A DNA stretch of 64,000 nt. Source: Aphanomyces cochlioides (lineage: Eukaryota; Oomycota; Saprolegniomycetes; Saprolegniales; Verrucalvaceae). The stretch lies in the NCBI GenBank assembly GCA_019828595.1, contig JAHQRK010000017.1:372001-436000 (forward strand). The letters are read 5' to 3'. Positions 42,463 to 54,000 of the stretch are shown one piece after another. Below the pieces are notes generated by a model. That model saw only the letters and a list, made by a program, of their open reading frames with translations. It was not told the origin of the DNA and did no database searches. Position numbers and translations under genes: made by a program. The number at the start of each line of letters is the position of its first letter. The stretch's first letter is position 1.

Positions 42463-45400
42463 TTAGAGTTGATCGTCCTCCAAATCGAGGGGATCAATTT
42501 CGTCGGCGTTCATGGAGTGGTGAGCTTTGCTGCAGAGCTCGTCGATGTGGTAATTGTTGGTGATGCTTTTGAGCATCGAGATGGCCGACAAGACGGGAGC
42601 CGGCAAAGTGAACTTCTCGAGATTGTCGCTGAAGTTTTCGATCAAAGCAAACAGCGACCAGTCCGTCAAGCAGTTGGTGTCAGGCAATCTTGTTGCTTCT
42701 TGGTTCAATAGAACAGTCAGTGCCTCCGAGTTTGTGTAGAGGTCTGGGGCCCGATTTGAGAGGAATAAGTCAATCGTAGCAAGTGCAAAGAGGATGCGCT
42801 TGATCTCTGGTATGTCCGTGGTCAATTCTTCCAAGATTTCTGACGGGTGAATCTTGTATTGAGCCATGAAGTTGACGTGATGTTTGTAGTTGTGAGGCTT
42901 GCCTTGAGCTTTTAACAAAGCCATCTTGCGCTCAATAGTCTTGGTTGCAACAAGTGACTGAAACAAACTGAGGTCTTCATCTTGTGCGTACATAGCATGT
43001 GCAACGAGCTGAGGATCATCTCGCAAAATGCGTTGACATTCGGTGATACTGCCTTCGACTTTCTTGTCTCGAATGATCTTCTTCGCCAATTCGAGGTGGG
43101 CTGCAGCAGACTTGTTAAGTCGTTGTTTCTTCGCTTTGCCTTTGGTCTTTTTCGGGCGTGGCGCACTTGAATCTTCCAATACAATTCGAGGCACTGCAAA
43201 GTCTTCAAACGAGAGTTCCACGTCGTCTTCTTCGAGGATATGAAAACGGTTGGATGTCGGCAGGGGATCCAAACGTGGGGACGAAGGCAAAGTACGTTTT
43301 GGAGCTGGTCCAGACCGGTAGCCCGTTACCAATTGAAGGTCCAGCGAGTTCTTGGGCTGCTCACTTGGTGGAGCAAGAGCGGGCGATTCGTTGGTAGACA
43401 TTTCCACATCTTCTTGTTGTTTGTCTTGTCCATTGTTGTTAGGGGGATCGCTGTCACCAGACATATCGACATCAGAGCCATGAGAAGGAGCTGTTGGCTG
43501 TGGTTGTTCATCTTGACCATCTTCAGATGCCTCAGTTGAGTCGGCCTGGCCTTCCGCATTTGTTCCAGGGTCTTGGTCATGATCGTCTCCATCAGGTTCA
43601 GGTTCTTTTTCTCCTGACGGAGGAGATTTTGCCGCTGCCTTGGCCGCTTTTGCCTTCGCTTTTTCAGCCTTGGCCTCTGCACGTCGTGAAACAATCGACG
43701 GAGGCAATGTCTTGTTCAGAGCAGCGATCTTGTGCTGAAACACGACGACAAAAGGCTGACCCGACGGATCCGTAATGGTGATTTCGCGTAGTGCGTCGCC
43801 GGATTTTGGCACCAACACTGCAGGAGGCGCAGACGACTTGAAAATGACTCTCAAATGCGGCGACTTGATGTTCTGACCAGCAGTAGGGTTGAATGCTGCT
43901 ATCACTGACTTGGTCAATGCAGCCATTTTCTTGACAATTGCCTTGGCCATCGAAGGGTGACTGACCTTGTTGAACGTAACATAGTAGTTGTTGCCATAAC
44001 GCGAGTACTTGGGAACCAGGAAATCTTTGCCACCAAGTCGAAACGTTGTGCCTCCCATTTCCACGCACGTAGACAAGTTGTAACTTGAGATCACAATGGT
44101 CTGTGGGTTCTTCTTGTGGATCAAAATGTTCGGAAATTTGGAGCCCCATAACGAACCAGGATTTTCCTTGACAAATTGATCGCAGATGACTTTTTCGGAC
44201 CAGTCCTTGTAGGCTTCGCCCAACTTGACTGTGAGCTCGTACACTTGGGACTGGGGGGTGAGCAAAATATTTTCAATGAAGGCGTCCATGCCAGAGTCTT
44301 TGTAGAATGCGTCCGCCATGGCCTCGCATCGCGCAATATCGTCATCGGCAATAGCATGAGCACCAGTGTTGCGATGTTTCGCGCCTTTGGGGGCATTGCC
44401 TTGCTTGGAATCTTTCTTGGACGAAGCTGAATCCTTGCCGGGAGTCTTTTGCGTCCATGGATTGGCCTTTTCAGCGTTTTGTTGCTCTTGATCGCCTTGT
44501 ATTTTGTCTGCCGCGGAAGGAGGGTCAACAGCGCCATTTCCTTGAGCAACGGATTTGTCGACAATGTCTTGATTTGACTGGTCATTGTCATTGTTTGTCG
44601 ATTGTTCCTCTTGAATAACTTCTCCAGGAGTATCACACGACTTCGCTTGGCCGTTAATGTCGCCTGACCCATCAACCTCAGAGTGAATTTGAGTATTTCC
44701 CTCGTCGGTTAAGGCCTCGGTTTCAGTAGAATCCTTCCCCTCGGCGTCTCCAGAGACCATATCCACGTCCTCTTGAGATTTTTCTTCTTCCTCTCCCGTT
44801 CTAGGAGGCTCAGCACAGGGGGCGACGCGGTTGGTGGCTGCTGGCTCAGTCCCATTGGTCACGAGAAAGGCCGGGGCCAGACCCCCAGTGACAGGGGTAG
44901 AAGGGGAATCCATGCCATCCCCGCAGCACGGTGACTGGGGTACACCATTGCTCCGGCGAGAACCCAAATCGGGATACCGCCCCCGCCCCTCCGAAGAGGC
45001 CCCTGGGGGGAAGTAGACAGAACCGCAGGGTGTGCCCATAGGGGGGGCCCTCGTAGCCTCTAGGGCTGGCATGGACCCCGTTTTCTCGCCGCCTTCACTG
45101 GGGATCGACTCCAATTGGAGTCCAGGGAAGCAGCCACCACAGGCACAAGGCCCCAGTGGTTCGCCCTCCTGAGTGAGGGCTTCGCTAGACAAGTTAACGA
45201 CAGTGGTCTGGGGGTCAACCACTGACCCACTGAGGTTAACCCCCCCTGGAACTCCGGCGAGTGGAGCACCAGGTGAAGCGCTGGGGGAGCGAGACGCAGA
45301 TTGGTCTCCAGAGACGCTGTTGGGGTCGAACTCGACCTCCACTTCGGCCCTAGGGTTAGGTGTAGAGACATTACTCACACCACTTCCGCCATCCTGATTG

Positions 45401-45498
45401 GACGACGAAAGTGGGTGAGGTGATACAATACCTGGAATGATGGTGACTCCGTGAGTGTTGGTCTCACGGAGCTCGGAACAGCTGTTGGCGTTGGACAT
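42463..45498 (-). CDS. LINE ORF1 protein, intact, 1,011 aa (E13)
   Basis: ATG at 45498, 61 nt from the 5' end; TAA at 42463. Domain layout as in E2. It carries the DKQ insertion and lacks one Asp in the central block (DSGMDAFIE instead of DSGDMDAFIE) through a 3-bp deletion near 44289. The remaining differences are scattered substitutions in the low-complexity parts. Confidence 0.93.
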   Translation of the reverse strand: MSNANSCSELRETNTHGVTIIPGIVSPHPLSSSNQDGGSGVSNVSTPNPRAEVEVEFDPNSVSGDQSASRSPSASPGAPLAGVPGGVNLSGSVVDPQTTVVNLSSEALTQEGEPLGPCACGGCFPGLQLESIPSEGGEKTGSMPALEATRAPPMGTPCGSVYFPPGASSEGRGRYPDLGSRRSNGVPQSPCCGDGMDSPSTPVTGGLAPAFLVTNGTEPAATNRVAPCAEPPRTGEEEEKSQEDVDMVSGDAEGKDSTETEALTDEGNTQIHSEVDGSGDINGQAKSCDTPGEVIQEEQSTNNDNDQSNQDIVDKSVAQGNGAVDPPSAADKIQGDQEQQNAEKANPWTQKTPGKDSASSKKDSKQGNAPKGAKHRNTGAHAIADDDIARCEAMADAFYKDSGMDAFIENILLTPQSQVYELTVKLGEAYKDWSEKVICDQFVKENPGSLWGSKFPNILIHKKNPQTIVISSYNLSTCVEMGGTTFRLGGKDFLVPKYSRYGNNYYVTFNKVSHPSMAKAIVKKMAALTKSVIAAFNPTAGQNIKSPHLRVIFKSSAPPAVLVPKSGDALREITITDPSGQPFVVVFQHKIAALNKTLPPSIVSRRAEAKAEKAKAKAAKAAAKSPPSGEKEPEPDGDDHDQDPGTNAEGQADSTEASEDGQDEQPQPTAPSHGSDVDMSGDSDPPNNNGQDKQQEDVEMSTNESPALAPPSEQPKNSLDLQLVTGYRSGPAPKRTLPSSPRLDPLPTSNRFHILEEDDVELSFEDFAVPRIVLEDSSAPRPKKTKGKAKKQRLNKSAAAHLELAKKIIRDKKVEGSITECQRILRDDPQLVAHAMYAQDEDLSLFQSLVATKTIERKMALLKAQGKPHNYKHHVNFMAQYKIHPSEILEELTTDIPEIKRILFALATIDLFLSNRAPDLYTNSEALTVLLNQEATRLPDTNCLTDWSLFALIENFSDNLEKFTLPAPVLSAISMLKSITNNYHIDELCSKAHHSMNADEIDPLDLEDDQL

Positions 45499-46922
45499 TT
45501 TGAGCGCGGCGGCACTTGATAACTTCTTGACTTGAGGGGTACGAGGCAAATTCGGAAGTCGCCTCTAGGGCTGGCATGGACCCCGTTACATTGAATACCT
45601 TGGTGTATCCCTTCTTGAGAGGGAGATCAACCAGGAGCTGTTGTAGATGTAGCTTGATCAAAGAGGCAGCATGAATGGCAACTTCCATCGGACTCTTCGC
45701 TGTGAGGTCGGGTCGAAAGGTGCGATCGGCACGTTGGAGCCATATTTGATAATACACGCAGGCTCGGACAATCGGCCAGATCTTCAGATAGCCACGGATG
45801 TAGTATCCATCGGACGGCTTGGGCGTCTCGTAGAACATTTCCAGACACGTGGACGGAAAGGAACACTCGAGCAGTCGCTGGATCGCCTTGAAGAAATACC
45901 AAACAGATTGACCATATCCACAAGAGAACAGGAAATGCTCGTACGTCTCATTGACACGACAGAAGACACACGTCGGCTTGGGGTCTTGGTACTGAAACAG
46001 ATATTGCATGGCGTTGGCGCGGAGAAGGGTCTTGAAAATGAACTCTCCATATCGAGGGAGAATGTGGTCGGGTTGGAGGAAGGCGGCAAGTTGGGTAAGG
46101 CGCTTGGGGTCTTCGTAAAAGTTGGATGGCAGGTTGAGATGCTTGGTAGGAAGAATGGACGAGCTGACAGCTGGAGAAGCTCTGATCTTAGCCGATTTCG
46201 AAGTCGCAAACGCCAACAAGATCGGACTCGAGTCAGGGTGAATCATCCAGTGCCATTCCATCCATTCAGAGCTTGGCGTCGGCAAGTGGAACACGGGAGC
46301 ATCCTCTTCAGAAACAATCTCAAACAATCGTGATAACTTGGTCACCAAGATTGAGATCCATTGTTTCGTTGGAGGGACAAAATTGGCTTGGCGGCAGGCA
46401 CGGTTGATTTTGTCGAACAAGATCGAAGCTGGCCAAACTCGCTGACACGGAGTCAACAAATGCGACAACTTCGTGATGTGAAGCGAAGCCAATACATTGG
46501 CTTGGTCTTGCGTCGATGTAGAGCACTGATCGTATAGGTCTTCGAGTCCAGGCAGATACGAGTTGTGCCAAAGGGGAACATCCAAAGATGAGATGTGATT
46601 TGGACAGCCGTACGGAGTCCAGCGGGATTCAAACCAGCTACTCAATAAGGCTTTCCATATTGGAGTGATATTGGGATTCTTGTACAGTTGTCTGATGAAT
46701 GCAGAAGAGCCATTTGCCAAGAGGAGATCTCGGGGGGAACCCCATGGATGAAAAGCCTTCTCGAGGAGAGTATAGCCCGGCGTAATCCAGGCGGACATGG
46801 CAGACTTGCGGGGTGGGGTGGTGATGGCTTGAATGCATCTGATCATGACAGAGCGGTTGTGTTGTTGCCATAAAGCAAGTGCATGGTGCAGGCCTAAGCC
46901 ACCAGACTCAAAGAGTTGGTGG

Positions 46923-47294
46923 ATGTCAATGGAAATGTTGTCTCCAATCAACAAGGCATGTCTGACGTCCTGGTCGACTACTACAAGGACTTGTTTGCAG
47001 CTCCCGAGGTGCAGCGATCTGGAGACGAAGTGTCGTCATTTCTGACCCCATTGACTCGACACAAGCAACTGCCAGAGCAAGCCCAGAAAGAGCTGTCGGC
47101 TCCCTTGCGCGCCAACGAGTTCTATCATGCTATTCGACACAGCAGTTCGAACTCAGCGCCAGGTCCCAACGCTCTGCCATTCGAAGTCCTCAAACTTGCA
47201 CCTCACAAGTGGTCGTTGGTATTGGAGCTGCTATTCACACACCAGCTCCATTCTCACCCTCGCTTGACTCCCATGCAACTTGTCAGTACGCTGG
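46923..47294 (+). pseudogene. ORF2 of E8, third block (start of RT)
   Basis: Continues E8 ORF2 from VDVNGNVV to QLVSTLV, the entry to the RT domain before [10 protein letters not shown]14 interrupts it at TACGCTGG, and the frame stops at the E14 end. Confidence 0.9.
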
Positions 47295-47673
47295 TTAAAT
47301 GAGTTGTATTAACCTTATTTTTGAGCAAAGGCCCTAATGACTTACTAATTTGCCTCGTACTGTATAAATAGAACTTGGAAAACAGAATATGGCAAAGTGG
47401 TCATTGAACAGGAGATGAAGTGAGTGAGCCGTTAGCTCACTCATGAAACGACGCTGTCAGGAATGATGTGTTGACGTAACCAGGGGTCCGAAGATAGATG
47501 CTTGAGCACATTGAATACCTTGGTGTATCCCTTCTTGAGAGGGAGATCAACCAGGAGCTGTTGTAGATGTAGCTTGATCAAAGAGGCAGCATGAATGGCA
47601 ACTTCCATCGGACTCTTCGCTGTGAGGTCGGGTCGAAAGGTGCGATCGGCACGTTGGAGCCATATTTGATAAT
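47295..47673 (-). mobile_element. E14: LINE copy, 3' end only, interrupted by E15
   Basis: Complete 3' UTR plus 233 nt of ORF2 tail. At 47673 (TTTGATAAT) the plus-strand 5' terminus of E15 begins. Its 5' part is out of the window. Confidence 0.9.
47441..47673 (-). pseudogene. ORF2 C-terminal tail of E14, interrupted
   Basis: About 77 codons from YYQIWLQR to the TGA, without frameshift. They are separated from the rest of the gene by E15. Confidence 0.88.
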
Positions 47674-48318
47674 ACTTCCGAATTTGCCTCGTACCCCTCA
47701 AGTCAAGAAGTTATCAAGTGCCGCCGCGCTCAAAATGTCCAACGCCAACAGCTGTTCCGAGCTCCGTGAGACCAACACTCACGGAGTCACCATCATTCCA
47801 GGTATTGTATCACCTCACCCACTTTCGTCGTCCAATCAGGATGGCGGAAGTGGTGTGAGTAATGTCTCTACACCTAACCCTAGGGCCGAAGTGGAGGTCG
47901 AGTTCGACCCCAACAGCGTCTCTGGAGACCAATCTGCGTCTCGCTCCACCAGCGCTTCACCTGGTGCTCCACTCGCCGGAGTTCCAGGGGGGGTCAACCT
48001 CAGTGGGTCAGTGGTTGACCCCCAGACCACTGTCGTTAACTTGTCTAGCGAAGCCCTCACTCAGGAGGGCGAACCACTGGGGCCTTGTGCCTGTGGTGGC
48101 TGCTTCCCTGGACTCCAATTGGAGTCGATCCCCAGTGAAGGCGGCGAGAAAACGGGGTCCATGCCAGCCCTAGAGGCTACGAGGGCCCCCCCTATGGGCA
48201 CACCCTGCGGTTCTGTCTACTTCCCCCCAGGGGCCTCTTCGGAGGGGCGGGGGCGGTATCCCGATTTGGGTTCTCGCCGGAGCAATGGTGTACCCCAGTC
48301 ACCGTGCTGCGGGGATGG
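47674..48318 (+). mobile_element. E15: LINE copy, 5' end only, interrupted by E16
   Basis: Begins with ACTTCCGAATTTGCC inside E14 and runs to GGGGATGG in ORF1, where minus-strand E16 begins. The rest is out of the window. Confidence 0.9.
47735..48318 (+). pseudogene. ORF1 N-terminal fragment of E15
   Basis: ATG at 47735 followed by about 194 codons of the Ser/Pro/Gly-rich N-terminus, ending at the E16 junction (SPCCGDG). It has S/T variants (SASRSTSAS) shared with E17, which hints at close kinship. Confidence 0.9.
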
Positions 48319-50844
48319 TTAAATGAGTTGTATTAACCTTATTTTTGAGCAAAGGCCCTAATGACTTACTAATTTGCCTCGTACTGTATAAATAGAACTT
48401 GGAAAACAGAATATGGCAAAGTGGTCATTGAACAGGAGATGAAGTGAGTGAGCCGTTAGCTCACTCATGAAACGACGCTGTTAGGAATGATGTGTTGACA
48501 TAACCAGGGGTCCGAAGATAGATGCTTGAGCACATTGAATACCTTGGTGTATCCCTTCTTGAGAGGGAGATCAACCAGGAGCTGTTGTAGATGTAGCTTG
48601 ATCAAAGAGGCAGCATGAATGGCAACTTCCATCGGACTCTTCGCTGTGAGGTCGGGTCGAAAGGTGCGATCGGCACGTTGGAGCCATATTTGATAATACA
48701 CGCAGGCTCGGACAATCGGCCAGATCTTCAGATAGCCACGGATGTAGTATCCATCGGACGGCTTGGGCGTCTCGTAGAACATTTCCAGACACGTGGACGG
48801 AAAGGAACACTCGAGCAGTCGCTGGATCGCCTTGAAGAAATACCAAACAGATTGACCATATCCACAAGAGAACAGGAAATGCTCGTACGTCTCATTGACA
48901 CGACAGAAGACACACGTCGGCTTGGGGTCTTGGTACTGAAACAGATATTGCATGGCGTTGGCGCGGAGAAGGGTCTTGAAAATGAACTCTCCATATCGAG
49001 GGAGAATGTGGTCGGGTTGGAGGAAGGCGGCAAGTTGGGTAAGGCGCTTGGGGTCTTCGTAAAAGTTGGATGGCAGGTTGAGATGCTTGGTAGGAAGAAT
49101 GGACGAGCTGGCAGCTGGAGAAGCTCTGATCTTAGCCGATTTCGAAGTCGCAAACGCCAACAAGATCGGACTCGAGTCAGGGTGAATTATCCAGTGCCAT
49201 TCCATCCATTCAGAGCTTGGCGTCGGCAAGTGGAACACGGGAGCATCCTCTTCAGAAACAATCTCAAACAATCGTGATAACTTGGTCACCAAGATTGAGA
49301 TCCATTGTTTCGTTGGAGGGACAAAATTGGCTTGGCGGCAGGCACGGTTGATTTTGTCGAACAAGATCGAAGCTGGCCAAACTCGCTGACACGGAGTCAA
49401 CAAATGCGACAACTTCGTGATGTGAAGCGAAGCCAATACATTGGCTTGGTCTTGCGTCGATGTAGAGCACTGATCGTATAGGTCTTCGAGTCCAGGCAGA
49501 TACGAGTTGTGCCAAAGGGGAACATCCAAAGATGAGATGTGATTTGGACAGCCGTACGGAGTCCAGCGGGATTCAAACCAGCTACTCAATAAGGCTTTCC
49601 ACATTGGAGTGATATTGGGATTCTTGTACAGTCGTCTGATGAATGCAGAAGAGCCATTTGCCAAGAGGAGATCTCGGGGGGAACCCCATGGATGAAAAGC
49701 CTTCTCGAGGAGAGTATAGCCCGGCGTAATCCAGGCGGACATGGCAGACTTGCGGGGTGGGGTGGTGATGGCTTGAATGCATCTGATCATGACAGCGGTT
49801 GTGTTGTTGCCATAAAGCAAGTGCATGGTGCAGGCCTAAGCCACCGGACTTCTTCGGCATGAATATGATCTCCTTTTTGATCAAACGGAGGCCATGGACA
49901 GAGGAGGATGGGTTGATTTCTTCACCATGCATAAATTGAAGCATGGCCTTGTCGATCTTTTTGGCCAGGTCTTTGTCGGCAGGGACAAAAGCCAGTTGGT
50001 ACCATAACACAGGCAGACATATGCTGTGCAGGATAGTGACTTTTCCGGCCATGGTTCGAGCCTTGTAGAGCCACAAAGACAAGCGAGCCACAAACTTCTC
50101 AAACACGTAATTGAAACGTGCCAATGGAGAAAGATTGGGCGCAACCAAGATACCAAGAGCCTTCACGGGACTGTCGGAAGTAACTTGTAGTGAGGCAAGG
50201 TTCCCATTCAACTGGCTGTAGGTCAGAATTTGGGTCTTGTCTACGTTGAGTCGGAAACCAGACTTGTCGCAAAAGGTTTGAACCAATGCAAGCTGCCGGT
50301 GGAGGCACGTCTCATTTGCCGCATAGAGTTGCGAGTCGTCGGCAAAGTAACTCCCAGTGTGGTAGCGATCCCCACACTTGATGCCATAGTTGGAGTGTTG
50401 CCGTAGGAGTTGGCACATCGGTTCCAAAGCGATCACAAACAGAAGTGGCGACAGTGGATCACCTTGCAACACACCGCGTGAGATGTGAACTGGCTTGGAC
50501 AAGAAGCCGTTCACCAAGATGCGAGACTTGCGGCCCGAGTACAGTACGCGAACCATGTCAACAAAGGTTTCGGGAAAGCCATAGTGACGGAGGACGCGGA
50601 GCAAGTACGCGTGGTCCACGCGATCAAAAGCTTTCTCAAAGTCAAGCAGTGCCACCATCGAGGACGGACTGTGTAGTTTGATGTGGTGCAGCATGTCATC
50701 CAGTCGTGCAATATTGGTTTGGATATTGCTTCGACGGATAAAGCCTTGCTGGTCCGGGTGGATGATGTGTCGAATGTGGCGCTGGAGTCGATAAGCCAGA
50801 ATACTCGTCAGGATTTTCACATCCGTGTTGAGTAGGCTAATGGG

Positions 50845-50858
50845 CCGATAGTTCTTGG
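50845..50858. repeat. Target-site duplication of E17, left copy
   Basis: CCGATAGTTCTTGG is repeated at 58239-58252. Confidence 0.95.
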
Positions 50859-51004
50859 TTAAATGAGTTGTATTAACCTTATTTTTGAGCAAAGGCCCTA
50901 ATGACTTACTAATTTGCCTCGTACTGTATAAATAGAACTTGGAAAACAGAATATGGCAAAGTGGTCATTGAACAGGAGATGAAGTGAGTGAGCCGTTAGC
51001 TCAC

Positions 51005-54000
51005 TCATGAAACGACGCTGTCAGGAATGATGTGTTGACGTAACCAGGGGTCCGAAGATAGATGCTTGAGCACATTGAATACCTTGGTGTATCCCTTCTT
51101 GAGAGGGAGATCAACCAGGAGCTGTTGTAGATGTAGCTTGATCAAAGAGGCAGCATGAATGGCAACTTCCATCGGACTCTTCGCTGTGAGGTCGGGTCGA
51201 AAGGTGCGATCGGCACGTTGGAGCCATATTTGATAATACACGCAGGCTCGGACAATCGGCCAGATCTTCAGATAGCCACGGATGTAGTATCCATCGGACG
51301 GCTTGGGCGTCTCGTAGAACATTTCCAGACACGTGGACGGAAAGGAACACTCGAGCAGTCGCTGGATTGTCTTGAAGAAATACCAAACAGATTGACCATA
51401 TCCACAAGAGAACAGGAAATGCTCGTACGTCTCATTGACACGACAGAAGACACACGTCGGCTTGGGGTCTTGGTACTGAAACAGATATTGCATGGCGTTG
51501 GCGCGGAGAAGGGTCTTGAAAATGAACTCTCCATATCGAGGGAGAATGTGGTCGGGTTGGAGGAAGGCGGCAAGTTGGGTAAGGCGCTTGGGGTCTTCGT
51601 AAAAGTTGGATGGCAGGTTGAGATGCTTGGTAGGAAGAATGGACGAGCTGGCAGCTGGAGAAGCTCTGATCTTAGCCGATTTCGAAGTCGCAAACGCCAA
51701 CAAGATCGGACTCGAGTCAGGGTGAATTATCCAGTGCCATTCCATCCATTCAGAGCTTGGCGTCGGCAAGTGGAACACGGGAGCATCCTCTTCAGAAACA
51801 ATCTCAAACAATCGTGATAACTTGGTCACCAAGATTGAGATCCATTGTTTCGTTGGAGGGACAAAATTGGCTTGGCGGCAGGCACGGTTGATTTTGTCGA
51901 ACAAGATCGAAGCTGGCCAAACTCGCTGACACGGAGTCAACAAATGCGACAACTTCGTGATGTGAAGCGAAGCCAATACATTGGCTTGGTCTTGCGTCGA
52001 TGTAGAGCACTGATCGTATAGGTCTTCGAGTCCAGGCAGATACGAGTTGTGCCAAAGGGGAACATCCAAAGATGAGATGTGATTTGGACAGCCGTACGGA
52101 GTCCAGCGGGATTCAAACCAGCTACTCAATAAGGCTTTCCACATTGGAGTGATATTGGGATTCTTGTACAGTTGTCTGATGAATGCAGAAGAGCCATTTG
52201 CCAAGAGGAGATCTCGGGGGGAACCCCATGGATGAAAAGCCTTCTCGAGGAGAGTATAGCCCGGCGTAATCCAGGCGGACATGGCAGACTTGCGGGGTGG
52301 GGTGGTGATGGCTTGAATGCATCTGATCATGACAGAGCGGTTGTGTTGTTGCCATAAAGCAAGTGCATGGTGCAGGCCTAAGCCACCGGACTTCTTCGGC
52401 ATGAATATGATCTCCTTTTTGATCAAACGGAGGCCATGGACAGAGGAGGATGGGTTGATTTCTTCACCATGCATAAATTGAAGCATGGCCTTGTCGATCT
52501 TTTTGGCCAGGTCTTTGTCGGCAGGGACAAAAGCCAGTTGGTACCATAACACAGGCAGACATATGCTGTGCAGGATAGTGACTTTTCCGGCCATGGTTCG
52601 AGCCTTGTAGAGCCACAAAGACAAGCGAGCCACAAACTTCTCAAACACGTAATTGAAACGTGCCAATGGAGAAAGATTGGGCGCAACCAAGATACCAAGA
52701 GCCTTCACGGGACTGTCGGAAGTAACTTGTAGTGAGGCAAGGTTCCCATTCAACTGGCTGTAGGTCAGAATTTGGGTCTTGTCTACGTTGAGTCGGAAAC
52801 CAGACTTGTCGCAAAAGGTTTGAACCAATGCAAGCTGCCGGTGGAGGCACGTCTCATTTGCCGCATAGAGTTGCGAGTCGTCGGCAAAGTAACTCCCAGT
52901 GTGGTAGCGATCCCCACACTTGATGCCATAGTTGGAGTGTTGCCGTAGGAGTTGGCACATCGGTTCCAAAGCGATCACAAACAGAAGTGGCGACAGTGGA
53001 TCACCTTGCAACACACCGCGTGAGATGTGAACTGGCTTGGACAAGAAGCCGTTCACCAAGATGCGAGACTTGCGGCCCGAGTACAGTACGCGAACCATGT
53101 CAACAAAGGTTTCGGGAAAGCCATAGTGACGGAGGACGCGGAGCAAGTACGCGTGGTCCACGCGATCAAAAGCTTTCTCAAAGTCAAGCAGTGCCACCAT
53201 CGAGGACGGACTGTGTAGTTTGATGTGGTGCAGCATGTCATCCAGTCGTGCAATATTGGTTTGGATATTGCTTCGACGGATAAAGCCTTGCTGGTCCGGG
53301 TGGATGATGTGTCGAATGTGGCGCTGGAGTCGATAAGCCAGAATACTCGTCAGGATTTTCACATCCGTGTTGAGTAGGCTAATGGGCCGATAGTTCTTGG
53401 CCTGTGACTTGGGGCCTTTCTTGTGCAGCAACACCAGCGTACTGACAAATTGCATGGGAGTCAAGCGAGGGTGAGAATGGAGCTGGTGTGTGAATAGCAG
53501 CTCCAATACCAACGACCACTTGTGAGGTGCAAGTTTGAGGACTTCGAATGGCAGAGCGTTGGGACCTGGCGCTGAGTTCGAACTGCTGTGTCGAATAGCA
53601 TGATAGAACTCGTTGGCGCGCAAGGGAGCCGACAGCTCTTTCTGGGCTTGCTCTGGCAGTTGCTTGTGTCGAGTCAATGGGGTCAGAAATGACGACACTT
53701 CGTCTCCAGATCGCTGCACGTCGGGAGCTGCAAACAAGTCCTTGTAGTAGTCGACCAGGACGTCAGACATGCCTTGTTGATTGGAGACAACATTTCCATT
53801 GACATCCACCAACTCTTTGAAGACTGTCTTCTTCAAGGGGGTAGGGACAGGGGACATGAAGTGGAACTTGGACGAGCGCTCTGCTTTGTACAAGTGAAGT
53901 TGGAACGCCTGGTCTTGACGAAACTGCTTGTCTCGATCTTGCAGCTCGTGAATTTGCTTTTGAAGGTCTCGCACTCGATCCACCAGCACTGCATCTTGAC

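Larger units (their letters stand above)
38184..45559 (-). mobile_element. E13: full-length LINE (7,376 bp), ORF2 frameshifted
   Basis: Both termini are present, with a 14-bp duplication. ORF1 is intact and ORF2 has a single 1-base deletion in a G-run. Orientation matches its host E12. If the deletion is a sequencing error, this would be a third intact copy. Confidence 0.96.
31294..45587 (-). mobile_element. E12: nearly full-length LINE (about 6.9 kb), 5'-truncated, holding E13
   Basis: Blocks are 31294-38183 and 45575-45587. It lacks only about the first 0.47 kb, ending in ORF1 near residue 139. A 16-bp duplication flanks it. E13 inserted just 13 bp from its 5' truncation point. It shares the hairpin variant GTCAGCTCTCT and CTAGGCGTCGG with E18, suggesting close kinship. 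Confidence 0.93.
31065..46907 (-). mobile_element. E11: 5'-truncated LINE copy (about 1.53 kb of its own) holding E12
   Basis: Own blocks are 31065-31293 (3' UTR and first part of the ORF2 tail, minus reading) and 45604-46907. Flanking 14-15-bp duplications join the outer E8 sequence. E12 sits in its ORF2 tail. Confidence 0.93.
31211..46907 (-). pseudogene. ORF2 C-terminal fragment of E11, split by E12
   Basis: Coding blocks 45604-46907 and 31211-31293 give the C-terminal ~460 residues, including the zinc motif, from [13 protein letters not shown] onward. The piece is 5'-truncated and then interrupted by E12 after KVFNV. No RT catalytic motif remains. Confidence 0.88.
25214..47294 (+). mobile_element. 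E8: LINE copy hosting E9, E10 and E11
   Basis: The family 5' terminus begins at 25214, one extra A after the E6 sequence. Its blocks are 25214-28266, 28675-29856, 30877-31064 and 46923-47294, joined through the target duplications of E9, E10 and E11. Together they give the 5' UTR, a frameshifted ORF1, the spacer and ORF2 up to about the RT domain. At 47294 (TACGCTGG) E14 interrupts it. The remaining ORF2 and 3' end are out of the window. Confidence 0.9.
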
